A stretch of 64,000 nucleotides of DNA. Origin: Maniola hyperantus. Taxonomy: Eukaryota > Arthropoda > Insecta > Lepidoptera > Nymphalidae. The position numbers and the translations under genes are program-made. The notes beneath the pieces are model-generated. The model saw only the letters and a list, made by a program, of their open reading frames with translations, ran no database searches and was not told the origin of the DNA. The DNA lies in assembly GCF_902806685.2 (NCBI RefSeq), contig NC_048543.1, positions 10,512,106 through 10,576,105 of the forward strand, in the 5' to 3' direction. Below, piece by piece: positions 34,677-46,762 of the stretch; position 1 is the first letter of the stretch; every line of letters starts with the position of its first letter.

Positions 34677-35554
34677 ACAGGACTGCGGTGCTACGAGAGA
34701 TGAAGTTGGAGCTGTCATGGGCAGTAGCGAACTTCCCCCTTTCTTGTTCTTTTCGCTGGAACTTCACGAGCTGTCCGGCAAAATACACTCACAACGTCAC
34801 TTTTAACCTTCCATGTCGTACGATGCTTTCTTGGTTTGCATAATTCTACCACTGGATTCCATATATGTATCTACTTGCTAGTCAAAATATGTCGTTAAAC
34901 CAAGAAATAAGCTTAAAATCATTAATCAGTGTTTTAATACCTAATTCTGTAGAGTTTCGTACATTACTTTATCAAAACTCATAATATCTTAAAAACCAAA
35001 CATAGAAACCAAACGATAAAATCTTGGCAACATGTTTTGTCAACTCTTAGTCCATATGAATTGACCCACCAAATAAGAGCGTTAAGATAAAATTCCCCTA
35101 ATATTTTCATGTTTCTATGTCTTGAAAGAGTTATAATACAAATAGTAAAATACGATGAAAACTCATTCACCATAAAGATAGTTTCAAAAGCTCGCCGTCG
35201 CGTCGCGTCGTCGTGCGATATTATAAAGTGCAAGAGCTATAAATTCTTGCAGCCAGTGCGGAACCTTACTCCGAGACTCCCAGAAGTAATTATCGAACCC
35301 TGTCAAACTTTACTATCGACTATGGCGGGAATAAATTATGTTTAACGGCTCACTTACCTGTATAGATTCATGTAAAATGCACTGTATCTAATAATGCCTC
35401 GTTAGTTTGAAATAATTTAATGAAGATACTTATCATTTTCACTCTTCGGGGATAGGGAGGTATACTTTATGAAAAAGTAAGTTAATAATTAAAGTAATTT
35501 GATGATTAGCATTTAAGCTATCGTGAGTGATTCCATTATACATGTCGGAAAAAC
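34677..35554. other. Non-coding stretch, no feature seen
   Basis: No supportable gene or repeat. Confidence 0.45.
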
Positions 35555-35650
35555 GGCTTCACTCACGTATTAAGTCGACGTTAGCGCGACTAGTTTCGAA
35601 CCTATCCGGGGTCCTTTTTCACAGGGACAAATTCCAAACTGTGCCCACAA
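35555..35650 (-). repeat. Dispersed repeat T, copy 2
   Basis: TAAGTCGACGTTAGCGCGAC, TAGTTTCGAACCTATCCGGG and GTCCTTTTTCACAGGGA are the inverse of 6117-6225. A third piece (GACTAGTTTCAAAAACGTCC, GGTCCTTTTTCAATGGG) lies at 36328-36375. Confidence 0.55.
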
Positions 35651-36118
35651 CTTACTTGTATAATCTTTCACGACACAGTATGATAGAAGAAAAAAAAATA
35701 TTATAGAGCCTAAAAGGGCAAAGCAAATATTTCTAAATTCTAATCTACAAATACATATCGACCATTAAGGTGGTACTTAAGACAATTAATTAGTATAATA
35801 CGGCAATTCCTAACGCAAATCTCTAACTTAAAATGACTAATGTTTGTTCTTAAAGAGTTACCTTCTTATTAACGCGGTGATAAAATTAAAACAGCTCCTT
35901 GTCGCACTTAAGAGTGCTTAAGAATTTCAAAGTTGGGTGATTATATTTTTAAGTAGCGCAGTTTTGAACTTTCTTCAATGTATTAAAACACGCTTTACTG
36001 TGTGTCTTTAAGGTGTGTTAAAAGCTTACTGAAGAAATATCCAGTTAGTGTTTTAAAACTATCGAGAGTATATCCTTATAAATATAAATGTCTGACAGTT
36101 GAACTCACGAGTAAGACT

Positions 36119-36307
36119 CAGGCCATACGATGCGTTTCCGGAGCGTTGTGGCACCGCACCGCTGTGATTTCAGTATTGGAGGGGAGAGGTGGTGCGTTGC
36201 CACGCTTTACTTTCTGCCAGAGCGGTAATGCAGTACCGGTGTAGTACCCATATACACTATACAGCGATGCGGCGCCGCCACGCACTGGAGACGCATCGAG
36301 TAGCCTC
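36119..36307. mobile_element. GC-rich MITE with about 60-bp imperfect inverted repeats
   Basis: Left arm AGGCCATACGATGCGTTTCC and GAGCGTTGTGGCACCGCACC pair with right arm words GCGGCGCCGCCACGCACTGG and AGACGCATCGAGTAGCCT. The centre contains GGGGAGAGGTGGTGCG. Flanks are too diverged to fix a target duplication, so the superfamily is open. Confidence 0.6.
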
Positions 36308-36394
36308 AGTCTCAGTCAGAATGTGCCGGACTAGTTTCAAAAACGTCCAAGGTCCTTTTTCAATGGGTCTCTGCTCGCGATGTACGCGCCAACT

Positions 36395-36640
36395 AACATA
36401 GCTCAACGGGTTGCGAAACTGAAGTATGGGCATGGGCGCATAGATCATAGAACCGATAGACGTTGGGGACCTAAGTTGTTAGAATAAACCTCGCACCTCT
36501 CTCCACTAGGTGCTCAAATGACATCAAACGAGTCGCAGAAAGCCGCAGGAGTCAGGCGGTGCAAGACCGTAGCGTATGGAAGTCCCTACAAGAGACCTAC
36601 ATCCAGCGTGGATGTCTATCGGTTGATAATGATGATGACG
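36395..36640 (+). pseudogene. RTE-type LINE C-terminus, frameshifted, with (GAT)n tail
   Basis: Pieces in changing frames read RVAKLKYGHGRIDHRTDRRW, GPKLLE, then VWKSLQETYIQR followed after a shift by WMSIG and a stop, then GATGATGATG. This follows the usual RTE ending RVAKLKWxWAGH...RTDxRWGPKVLEW...WxSLQETYIQQWxSIG. Several stops and frame changes make it dead. It belongs to the same subfamily as 20748-20938. Confidence 0.65.
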
Positions 36641-37159
36641 ATGAGGAAGTCCTTCATATGTCGAGCGATGAATTTTGCAGCAGCTACGCTATACGCTTTG
36701 GTCTGCGTTGACTTTTTGTATTATACAGTATACTTACCATCAATAACTAAAAAGTCTCAATCCATGTTAAGAAAATTTTCGCGTGCAAAGTATTATTGGA
36801 ATATTTTGAATAAAGTCGGCTTGCCCTCTCGTAATTAGCCATCCATATAACAGAAAGCGTAATTCCAAAGACCACGCCCCGTAGCGGGCCAGACATTAAG
36901 TTTTTACAAGCTGAATAGAGGCGAAGATTGGAAAAAATTCAAAGCACTTTTTTTCGAAATTCGTAAAAAAATGTTTTGTATTGTGAGTAGCGTACAATGG
37001 TGGATGGAGGAAATGAGAGTCTGGGATCTGGGCGGCGCTCAATTTAACTCGCACGCGTACCCGTCCTCCCGCCCGCCCGGTGCAACGCTAGGGCGGCTGC
37101 AGACATTGCTACATTGGTTATTAAAATCCGTATTAATATTCTACACAGTGATATACTTA
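36641..37159. other. Non-coding stretch, no feature seen
   Basis: A GC-rich patch near 37060-37100 (CCGTCCTCCCGCCCGCCCGG) is unassigned. Confidence 0.4.
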
Positions 37160-37345
37160 ACATAGTAGTAAAGACGTTGTCTTCCTACTCTAGCGGTGCG
37201 ATCCCGGGCACGCACCTCTAACGTTTCGGAGCTAAGTGTATTTTAAGCTTATCATTTTCTTAAACGGTGTAGATAAAATATCGTGAGAAAACCTACATGC
37301 CTGTGAGTTCTCTATAATTTTCTCAAAGGTGTGTGAAGTTTGCCA
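37160..37345 (+). mobile_element. tRNA-derived (GAT)n SINE (family G), 3'-truncated
   Basis: GCGGTGCGATCCCGGGCACG (B-box region), CACCTCTAACGTTTCGGAGC, ATCGTGAGAAAACCTACATG and CAAAGGTGTGTGAAGTTTGC, stopping before the (GAT)n end. Confidence 0.65.
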
Positions 37346-37952
37346 ATCAACAACTAAACTAACATTACAACTAAATTGTTATTGAAATAGCTTCATTCAA
37401 TAGGCTAGGTACCTACATTTACTCGTTATTTTGACACATTTGAAATCTTAGAGGGCTTAGTACGCATTTGCACGTTCAAGTACTAAGCCTACAGTAGTGT
37501 GCGATGTCTGTAAATAATAAAATAAACCAATTTCACTAAACGGTGGGTAAGTATGCAGTCTAAACTACATAGAAGAGGTCAAAACTTAGTACTTAATCGT
37601 TAGTATGCAAATACCCTTAGTGGGGTTTGACTATGCACTCAATAACCACTAAAGATACCCCCGCTTTAATTTGAATACGTCGGTATTTCAATAGCCAGAA
37701 CTAATTTCATTTTAATATACCAACAAATGTACGGAAAGGTATAGCATGTTCACCTGGTTGTAAGCCTCAATGTAGTTTACTTAAGTATTTACTAAGGCGA
37801 GTGTCTTCGGAGCGAGCTTCATACAAATAAGGTCGATTATTATTTTTCGAAAGAAGATTTATAATACAAATCTTTAAAACCGATTGCCATCTCAACCTGA
37901 TAACAGAACAGATATTAGTTGATTGGTCAGTATTTAAATAAGAATAATATGT
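37346..37952. other. Non-coding stretch, no feature seen
   Basis: No supportable gene or repeat. Confidence 0.45.
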
Positions 37953-38085
37953 GCGGGGCGGCACACCCGCACTTCACCTGCGCTATCCCGCATCGGATAA
38001 GCACAGGGTGGTGTGTGGGGCGTCCCCACCCTGATAGACATCTCGACCTGTCGTGTACTATACACATTCAGAAGGCCACTAATAC
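37953..38085 (+). repeat. GC-rich dispersed repeat U, copy 1
   Basis: GCGCTATCCCGCATCGG, GTGTGTGGGGCGTCC and CATCTCGACCTGTCGTGTAC parallel, inverted, the copy at 51560-51735 (TTTCCCGCACCGGGTTAGTG, CATCCCGACCTGTCGCCTAA). The class is unknown. Confidence 0.5.
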
Positions 38086-39061
38086 AACACAAATCAGTGA
38101 AAATTGGTGTTCGAGACCTTATAACAATGTGTAAAAGCAATATTGTCAATATACAGTCACGGGTAGATTAATCCGAAAGCAGTACAGTGTAGTCGAATCT
38201 AATCTATTCATATTGCACGGGCTGTACGAATATACTCACGCTGTACTGCTTTGTAGCACACGCTCCGCTGAAATTTAATGTTTCGCCCCCTCACAACCCT
38301 TTGAAGGCTTCCATATTAGCCGCTACCTATTACCATAAAACCCATAATGGCACGACCTAAGCTTTTAATTAATTACTGACCGGCTGCGGAAGCTACGGCA
38401 ACGTACAAGTATGAAAATTCTCATAATCTTACCTTATTTACATAGTATGAACTACGGAGTAACCCTGGAAAATGACCGCTTTTTAAATACGCTCGAAGGT
38501 GTCAAAAGATGCATATATCCCGTGCACGGACCTAGAATACAATCTAGGTCCATGATCCCGTGCCAATAGCTTTGTAATCTGTGTCGCTTCGCTACGTATA
38601 ATATGTGTAACACACATATAAGCTTACCAATTTGTCTTCAATTTGTATGAACTTTGCCTATCTGAAGTTTTATAATAATATTATTATAAATTTTATAATA
38701 ATAGATGAATAGTAGAAGCAAGAGATGCTTGAAATACCAAAAAAAATAAAATTCCAATATTAATTTTCACAATCTACACTAACTTTTGTTATAAAATTGA
38801 GTTGCCTTTTGAACAGACTTTTGTAAAAGGTTCGTCGAAAATGCATTAAAATCTCATATCGTGGGTACGTAGCTGTTGAATAACCAAACAAACGTTTTCC
38901 ACTAGACCAACAGCGCACGTCGAAAAACTCATAAATGTTAACGTAAAATAAATAAAAAGGCATCCACTAGACAAACAATCTCCGGAAAACTAATTTATGC
39001 GGCGCATTCACCGAGCGAAAGTAAGACGCGCCCGGAAAATCTCTCTTTTATGTTTGAAAGA
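38086..39061. other. Non-coding stretch with small hairpins
   Basis: No gene. A 9-bp stem GGACCTAGA/TCTAGGTCC lies at about 38527-38550, and an AT palindrome TATAATAATATTATTATA lies at about 38670. Confidence 0.4.
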
Positions 39062-39066
39062 TTTAA

Positions 39067-39465
39067 GGTTCGTACGCACCTGAGCGGCGCGGCGCGGCGC
39101 TTCAGTCCGACTGCAGAACGCGTCACCTCAGGCCGCTCGACGGTGCCTACCGCACTACAACTTCAGTACGCGGCACCTCGCGTCACTTGCGCGTCACTTT
39201 TATACCCGTTCGCGTACGAGCGCGAAGCGCCGCGCCGCGCCGCTGGGTATGTCGCACTAGCGTCACTGCACTGCGCGTCGCTTCGCTGCGCTTCAAAATA
39301 TTCTCTCCAACCGTGCCGCGCGGCAACGCGCGGTGAAGCGCTGTGCAGCGCCGCTCTAGTGCGATATGCGCCATACAAAATGATAGAAATGATATTTTGA
39401 AGCTCTGTGCCGCGACGTGCAGCTCGCTGAAGCGCCGCGCCGCGCCGCTCAGGTGCGTACGAACC
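39067..39465. mobile_element. GC-rich 399-bp element with perfect 39-bp TIRs and TTTAA duplication
   Basis: 39067-39105 (GGTTCGTACGCACCTGAGCG...) is the exact reverse complement of 39427-39465. TTTAA flanks both ends (39062-39066, 39466-39470). The interior is strikingly GC- and CpG-rich, full of GCGCCGCGCCGC-type words, with a further internal inverted pair around GCACTAG/CTAGTGC. Frames of up to 148 codons on both strands are low-complexity shadows. A five-base duplication with GGTTCG ends does not match a superfamily I can name confidently. Confidence 0.85.
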
Positions 39466-39470
39466 TTTAA

Positions 39471-40868
39471 TATAAAAAAATTACTTTCCGCATTATCATG
39501 TGAGCTTGGTAGGTGGAGCCGAGGGATTGGTAAGTCGTTTTGAGGGCACGCTTTCCGCTTTTGAAAGATTATCTCATGCGTGACAGTTGCTCTGAGCTCT
39601 GTCGCCCTGGTACTTAGACCGGGATACATGACTGATGAATCTTTGTTATTTTTTCATCAAATTCACAAAATACTTCGAAATTACAGACACACCTATTTGT
39701 ATCAGAGGTAATCTTCTTGCCACTTAAAAATATTTCTTTAATTAAAAATTTCATTTTCATATTAGTTTTTTTGTTGCTTCTGTCTGTAGGTATATCCTAT
39801 ATGGTTCTGTGTACTTAATCGATATCAACTGCAAGAACAAAATGTTCGTAAAATGCCACTCCGCTCCGACACGCTTGCTGAGTTAAATCAAATCGTAGTC
39901 GGTAGGTAGGTACCTAGGTTTCTAAGAAAGCACTACTATAGCGCAACGTGTTGTGTGTTGGTGGTATTACTCGTACGTATTATACGAATATTATTAAGCT
40001 AAATAATACGATCTACTTCTAAGTTTTTAGTATAAAAATATATAAAAGAATTTGTGAGATCGGATTACGTCTTTATTGTCGAAGTAATTGCCGTTAGCCT
40101 TTATATCACACCCTTATATGACCCCGATTTCTCGAGAGCTTGCTTTCTTTCTTTTATCGCCATGCGCATATGTTTGATTCTGCGGAACCCCTCATATTCC
40201 TTTGATTATTGTATTAGGAAACGAGGGCAGGAGGAAATGCGTACTGTGAACTTTTTTGGAACATGACGTATATTCTATATTGATTCACACAGTCCCTAGA
40301 CAATTTAGTCTTATTTTCTCTATCCACCTGATAAAAACAATGTCTAACTTTTTTCACAAATATTCGTTTTTCAACGGGGAGTAATTTAAATGAAGTAACT
40401 TGAAGCGAGATTTGATAAAACTCTCGGGCGTAGCATTATTATTCATATCAACTTCAAAATCTATTGTCATAACGATATAACATAACTTCTTCAAAATGTT
40501 TTTAGGGTCTTTATTGTCGGAAGTAAGGCAGGGTCTTAGCTCTACGTTGCACAGGTTTTACTTTTCATGACGTTTAATCTATTTATTGTCAGCAAGCGCA
40601 TAAAAACCGCTTTACGTTGTTGATGTTTCAAGTGTTTCTACCCTTGAGTTTACATCATAGAGATGGAGACCTTATACAACATGCATCAAAAATAAGATAA
40701 CAAAGACTTATAATGTAACTAATAAATATTTTTCAGTATATTAACTTAAATCATAATATCATAATATTTATCTACTGAGTTAGGTATACCCACGAAATGG
40801 AGTTAATTATTTTTTAAGTAGCCTATATTCATTCTCGGTATACAAGTTATCTCTATACCTACCAAATA
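39471..40868. other. Non-coding stretch, no feature seen
   Basis: No supportable gene or repeat. Confidence 0.45.
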
Positions 40869-41075
40869 CTTAGTTGATGACCGCGACTTCATCTACGTGG
40901 ATATGGGTTTTTTAAAAAGAGCTCTTTCATTTTCTGGGACAAAAGGCCTAGTCTATGTCTGTTCCCGAGATTCAAGCTATTTCTGTACCAAATTTCGTCA
41001 AAATGCTTAAATGGGCCTTGAAAAGCTAGCAGATAGACAAACACACTTTCGCATTTATAATATTAGTATGTATTT
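40869..41075 (-). mobile_element. Helitron-like short element (family Q), near complete
   Basis: Inverted it runs from CTAATATTATAAATGCGAAA through TTGACGAAATTTGGTACAG and GAACAGACATAGACTAG to GTAGATGAAGTCGCGGTC with CTAG changed to CTAA. Confidence 0.6.
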
Positions 41076-41355
41076 TACTCCAGTTACAATATTATCATAA
41101 GACTCGAATTATATTATACAGAAAACTATATTTATATCAACCGACAGAGTAATAACAGGAAGAGCACCAATTTATTGAATCACAAAAAGCTCAACTGGTC
41201 CTCTTGTTTATTAGTCAGGTTGAGACAACTTGCGGGACATCGCGCCTCTATGGGAGATGGCACCTCTCTGGTTTCTGGTTGTTAAAAATCCACCCCGGAT
41301 ATGAATGAAAAGTACGCAAGATACAAGTTGGAATTAAATTGGTATTGAAATACAC

Positions 41356-41761
41356 TTTTTAGGGTTCCGTACCTCAAAAGGAAAAAAGGAACCCTTATAG
41401 GATCACTTCGTTGTGTGTCTGTACCCTACAGGGTACTTCCCGTTGACCTAGAATCATGAAATTTTGGCAGGTAGGTAGGTCTCATAGCAGACATTGGGGC
41501 AAAAATCTAAAAACCGTGAATTTGTGGTTACATCACACAAAAAAAATAAATTATGGTCATGAACTAATAATTAGAATTTTCAATTATCAAAGTAAGATAA
41601 CTACAATCAAGTGGTGTATCATATGAAAGGGTTTCACCTGTAGATTCTAAGACAGGTTTTTATTTTTTTTTATGCATCATAGTTTTTGAACTGCAAGATG
41701 TTGAAAAAATGCGACTTCAGTACGGAACCCTCGGTGCGCGAGCCTGACTTGCACTTTTTTT
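41356..41761 (+). mobile_element. GGGTTCCGTAC repeat (family P), copy
   Basis: TTTTTAGGGTTCCGTACCTC at the left, ACCCTACAGGGTACTTCCCG, CCTAGAATCATGAAATTTTG, AAAACCGTGAATTTGTGG, and GTACGGAACCCTCGGTGCGC with GAGCCTGACTTGCAC at the right. Confidence 0.75.
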
Positions 41762-41939
41762 TATATGGAAATGTTGCTGGATTCAACGTTCCATATTCAG
41801 GTGTAAGATCGCAAACATTAACTATGAATACGTATTTAATAATTATCACCACTACATCATTGTATTGCAAATTCAGCAATTGGCCATCAGAAAGTGTAAG
41901 TAGTACCTATACTTACCCAATTTGAATACATGATTTGAC

Positions 41940-42107
41940 TTTAACTTTGTGTGTCTGTCTGTCTGTCTAACCGATTTTGACGAAATTTGGTACAGATCGA
42001 TGTAGCATGCATCCCGGGGAAGGGCATAGGCTACTTTTTATCCCGGAAAATCAAAGACTTCGTATGGGATTTTTGAAAACGCGGACGAAGTCGTGGGCAT
42101 CATCTAG
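41940..42107 (+). mobile_element. Helitron-like short element (family Q), near complete
   Basis: TTTGTGTGTCTGTCTGTCTG, GACGAAATTTGGTACAGATC, CCGGAAAATCAAAGAC and GCGGACGAAGTCGTGGGCAT end in CTAG|T (42104-42107). One of the best-preserved 3' termini. Confidence 0.6.
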
Positions 42108-42578
42108 TTTTATATAAGTTTGTTAATGAAACGAAGAAACTTTTAAGTAGGTAGGTACTTACTCGTAGGTACCTTTGATCTTAATCACAAAGCAATCCAC
42201 GTAAATAAAATTGAAATATGAAACATAATGAAGATGAGAAACGCTCTAAGACAGGCAATTTCGCCGTGAGCTAAGAACAAATAAATTTCAATCCTTAAAA
42301 ACAAATCAGTGTTCAAAAAAACGGCACGCATGTTTTTATGAAGGGGGATAACGTACAAAGGAAAGCAATTTAACAAAATAAAAAATGCTATATTGGAATT
42401 GGGAGGAAACAAATGATACGGGAAATACTTAAATCACAGCTATTGATGCGAAATTGGGAATTACGGGGTGGAATCATTTATTTTGCGAAAATTGTGGATT
42501 GAATACTACATATTACGGCCGTAAAGTTAAATGATTATCATTTTTATCTGTATTTATTTTGTTACTTTTGGATGATAA

Positions 42579-42988
42579 TTTTAGGATTCCGTACCAAAAT
42601 GGTGCAACTGAGACCATAAGTTCGGCTGTCTTTCCGTCCGTCACAGCTGCTTGTTTCAGTAAGACTAGTACCTACTAAAATAGTATGACAGATTAAAGAT
42701 TCATAAAATATTAGGTAGGTATTAGGTAGGTATTACAATAATTGCAAAAGCACCGAAATTTAAAATGGGTTTACCACATAAAAATGGGATATCATTTGAA
42801 GAGGATAAATTTGAATAAAAATTGTAAACCACATTTCTATTTATTTTAAAGTCCCTTAATTTTAAACCTGTTAGAAGTCAGCAATTGACATTTAAAAAAA
42901 CTAAGTAGGTATACCTAATATTATTATGTTTTTTCCCAAGCTACTGAACCATCGGTGGGCCAATCTGTCTTACACTTGGCTGGTTATC
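42579..42988 (+). mobile_element. GGGTTCCGTAC repeat, diverged copy
   Basis: TTTTAGGATTCCGTACCAAA at the left and GCCAATCTGTCTTACACTTG at the right preserve the ends. The interior is largely its own, with little overlap with family P proper. Confidence 0.5.
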
Positions 42989-44020
42989 TGTTACAAAATG
43001 GCAATAAAGAAACTCTCCCTTTTTGCCATTTTGATATGGAACTCTAAAATGGTCTTTAGAAACAATTTTATAAACTTCTTTCCAAACGATAAATTTGTTA
43101 TTTAATAGATACGCTTAATAATAGGTAGGTATTACCTATCAAAATCCATTTTACCTCACATATTACAAAGAGGAAATATTAATATCCTTAAGCGAAGCGA
43201 AAAACAATCAATTTCAATCTATTGACAAACGACATAGCAAACAGGAACCGAGTTATGGAAATCGATTCAAGAATCGAAAAATTACGGCATCAATAATTTT
43301 ATCTCGCTTAAAAGCACTATCGGAATTGGTATCGATAAAAACGTAGCATCCCCCAATTCGAAATATATTTCACGTAATTGTTTCTTTAATGCGACACTCC
43401 TAAATATATTATTTCGCTTTGTTTTTGAACCTTGCATTAAATTACACTTTTATTCTATCAGAGAATATTGTTGTTTATTATTTTTATGAAATTGCCACTG
43501 GCATATGATAATAAGGTACTCAAAAGGTTTCATCGTGTTCAAAGAACTTCTCACATTTCTAGACAACTCTGAGCGAAACTAAAGTCATAAAGTCTTCATA
43601 AACTTTATGCAGTGACAACATATTTCACAAACATCGGCCCTTTTATTAGACGGAGCCAGATGATCGTTGAATCCCTCTTTCCTCGGAATTTAAACTTGAG
43701 CCCGGAGCTGGTATTGCAAAAGTTTTTAGCTCAACAAAAATACACAGGAACGCTTTCAAAAGAGCTATAGTACTGGGATATTTTTTGTCCAATTCACTCG
43801 CTAGCGGATTATGTTCACATACGGAGCGTTTACCAATCAGAAGCCTTTCAGCAACTTTAGAGTAGGTATATTAAAGGTCCACTTTCATGTGAAGATTAGA
43901 TTGAAATAGGATGCGTATTAAGTCCTATTGTAGTGTGAATCCCTTTAGTTTAAATCCTCTTCAACAATGTACTCACGTTTAACTTAATAAGGTTATGTCT
44001 CGTAGTTTTAGGGCTTGCGT
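42989..44020. other. Non-coding stretch, no feature seen
   Basis: No supportable gene or repeat. Confidence 0.45.
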
Positions 44021-44520
44021 CCACTGGCGGCATGGCACGGCAAAGTATCTTAGGCATCACAGTAACTATGCCGTGGTATCCTTAAGCTTGCCGCGATGTC
44101 CTTACGCAAGCTGCGGCGGTGATTATGAATAATATGAACGACGCTAAACAAAGTCAAAGTTGAACCATTTAAGTATTAAAATTGGGCCTTTTTGATTCTC
44201 AATTGTTGAATTTGTAACATAATGATGTAACGGTGACAATTAATTACGTAAAATTATAACTAAAGCGAAGTGGGTTCCCAACGCGCCCAGGTCTGAAAAT
44301 AGGTAATGAAGACACGATGCGCGAGCGCAGCCCAATCTTGTCTCGGCACCCCAAAGGCTGCCGAAGCATCCCAAGGGATGCTGATGTGTTCTGAAGGCTG
44401 CCGACATGACTCGCCTAAGCATACCATAGCTTTGTACCTGCGTTGATCATCATTGAAATTTCAAGTTATATTTTTATTAGTCGCATGAAAATCTCTTTCC
44501 GTGCCGTGCTACCGGTGGGT
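44021..44520. mobile_element. Possible MITE with imperfect inverted ends
   Basis: CCACTGGCGGCATGGCACGG at the left resembles, inverted, CCGTGCCGTGCTACCGGTGG at the right. About 450 bp lies between. The outer bases and target duplication are not clear. Confidence 0.4.
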
Positions 44521-44824
44521 TAGGACCTTACAATAACTTATTTATAAAGGACGACAGAGTTGAACAGTATAATTCTTGCTGATTTGTTCAATCTAAAGAA
44601 ATACAATAAAACAATGTCATAAATATTTGCACATATAGTCAAACAACAAGGAATACCCACCAGTATTTACCATTCGAAAAAAGACGTCTGGTCTAGTCAA
44701 GATACATAATTTAAAGGTAGGGTTCCGTAACTAGCATAGTTACTTATGACTTTGGCGGTCATTATTTTTTAAACGGTACTTTTTATCCAAAAACTGTGTA
44801 GGAAACTTCATAATGATTTTTGAT

Positions 44825-45132
44825 TCATCATGATCAACCCATCGCCGGCTCACCACAGAGTGTGCGTCTCCACTCCGATTGAGAACAGTTTTGGCAATAG
44901 TGTACCACGCTGGCCAAGTGCGGATTGGCAGACTTCACACATCTTTGAGAACATTATAAGGAACTCTAAGGTGTGCAGGTTTCCTCACGATGTTTTCCTT
45001 CACCGTTAAAGCAAGTCATATTTAATTACTTAAAACGCACATAGCTCCGAAAAGTTAGAGGTGCATGCCCGGTATCGAACCCCCCACCTCCGATTATGAG
45101 GCGGACGTCCTAACCACTAGGCTATCATAGCT
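44825..45132 (-). mobile_element. tRNA-derived (GAT)n SINE (family G), most complete copy
   Basis: Minus strand: AGCTATGATAGCCTAGTGGT (A box), GGACGTCCGCCTCATAATCG, GGGGTTCGATACCGGG (B box), CACCTCTAACTTTTCGGAGC, GTGAAGGAAAACATCGTGAG, AAAGATGTGTGAAGTCTGCC, TCAATCGGAGTGGAGACGC and GGCGATGGGTTGATCATGAT. Head, body and GAT end are all present, with pol III box spacing as expected. It serves as the reference for the family in this window. Confidence 0.8.
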
Positions 45133-45568
45133 ATTATTATTTTAATTTTTACTGGCGCGAGTTTTAATTACTCGTACTTATTAAACAAGGTATCATCCGA
45201 GAAGGTAAACCAAAAAGTTTTCGATTCATGCTTTCTATAACCAGTGGCCCTACCGCGGTTGTTTGACAGCTACAATGTCACGATCGCAATCATCTCTGAT
45301 TGGTTAATGCTCGCTCACTATTGGGCACAATGCATTGTTGCAACAAGAATCGAACAAATTCAGCCAATCAGAACAATTGAGATTGTAATAATGATTGATG
45401 CAGGTTTTAGACAATCGCCATACTGCTGCTCGATTCCGGTAAAACTGCATCAACCATTATTACAATCGCAATAGTTGTGATTGGCTGAATTTATGGTATT
45501 CTTGTTGCAACAATACATTTTAGTCAACAGATTTTAGTAACAGAGCATCAACCAATCAGAGATGATTG

Positions 45569-46249
45569 TTAAAGCGTAAGTCAGAAAAGCAGGTTAAATT
45601 TAACTAATTTTATAAGTTATTAAAATGTTCCCTCATATAAAGCTTGCACGTGGATATAGATCACAACGCGTAGAGGCTAATCGAGAGATTTAATCTTTAT
45701 TATAACCTAACTGCAATATTAACTTGATTAGGGCACAATTGCTATTGTAACCACTTAATCACAATATCGACCTAAACACAAAAGTATTTAATAGTCGTCG
45801 AGTCTCGAGTCGGAACGAGACTGGCTTGAAAACCTTTGTGTTGTTTCGGATTGACTATGCTGCGTAGGCCCTATTGGCCGCTACAGCGTCACCGGGGGGG
45901 TTGGCGAGCGCGAAGCTCCGCCTGGGGGTGAGCCCTAGGGCTCGAAGAAATAATTCGAGAGGTCGGGGGGCAACGTCCTCCTAAGGGCGCCTCCTGTGAG
46001 GCTCGGACCACGGCTTAGGATGACGTTGGGATGGGTGGAGTTGTCGGTTTTGTTGGTTAGTCCTTACGCCCCCGAGGCCGTGGCGTGAGCCCACGTCCGG
46101 GTGACGTTAGAAATCGGGGAGGCTTGAAAACCTTCAAACACCGGGTATTTATACAAATCGATTCAAGATGGCTCCCCGCCACCGATCGCGTGACATCGGA
46201 TGAGTCAAATACTGTCCAATTCATTAAACTAACTTCAATAAGCTAACAG
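45569..46249 (-). repeat. LTR-like direct repeat, 3' copy, split by an insertion
   Basis: 45569-45836 plus 46135-46249 (383 bp) reads the same as 46763-47145. The break holds a 284-bp insert with a 14-bp target duplication. On the minus strand the repeat contains TATAAATA (about 46143-46150) and AATAAA, as in an LTR with U3, R and U5. A purine-rich AGGAAAGG (minus strand, about 46253-46260) sits just 5' of this copy, like a polypurine tract. Confidence 0.75.
45837..46120. mobile_element. GC-rich 284-bp retroposon-like insert inside the LTR
   Basis: Flanked by the exact 14-bp duplication GGCTTGAAAACCTT (45823-45836, 46121-46134), a length typical of LINE-type target-primed insertion. The insert is GC-rich (GAGCGCGAAGCTCCGCCTGG, CCCCGAGGCCGTGGCGTGAG), lacks poly(A) and lacks a long frame. 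It may be a SINE-like or LINE 5'-region piece; the family is unknown. Confidence 0.7.
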
Positions 46250-46762
46250 TCGGCCTTTCCTGATCGCTTTCACGTCTCGTGAAATAACCGACTACCCGTT
46301 GCGTGACCCCTTCATGTTCACAACAACTAAACTATTTTGTTGCGTGACCCCGTAATGTTCACAACAACTAAAACAGAAGGTATTCGCCCATTAGCAATCA
46401 AAACATGAAAACATTCCTTGAACTGCCCGCTGTCAGTTCCAATCACACAACAATAAATCTACACTTTTGACCTCTCATTCGATGTACACAAAATCTGCAT
46501 CATCTACTGTACTAAATTACTTCTAGATTCTAAAGCAATTCTACCACTGGTTCGGAATGCCACGACCTAGCGAGAAGAACCAGCAAGAAACTCGGTGGCG
46601 TCTAACTGTTCAAATTTAACAAAAATTTTGCGGGTACTTTATAAAAAAATATCTGCGGGTATATTTTTAATTTTACTTTAAATTACTCGCGTTTTCAAAA
46701 ATACAACTGTTTAGATGGCAAAGCAAAATTAAGGCAACGTAAGTTAGATCCCACTTCTGAAC

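Noticed and set aside
36002..36448. Several 60-80 codon frames around 36.0-36.4 kb
   Set aside because: They lie in a MITE with inverted repeats and in repeat T; no conserved frame.
39050..39629. Long overlapping frames on both strands rich in Arg/Ala
   Set aside because: They arise from the GC-rich inverted-repeat element; low-complexity codons mirror each other on both strands.
45040..45132. Candidate tRNA on the minus strand
   Set aside because: It is the head of SINE family G; other copies with the same body occur seven times in the window.
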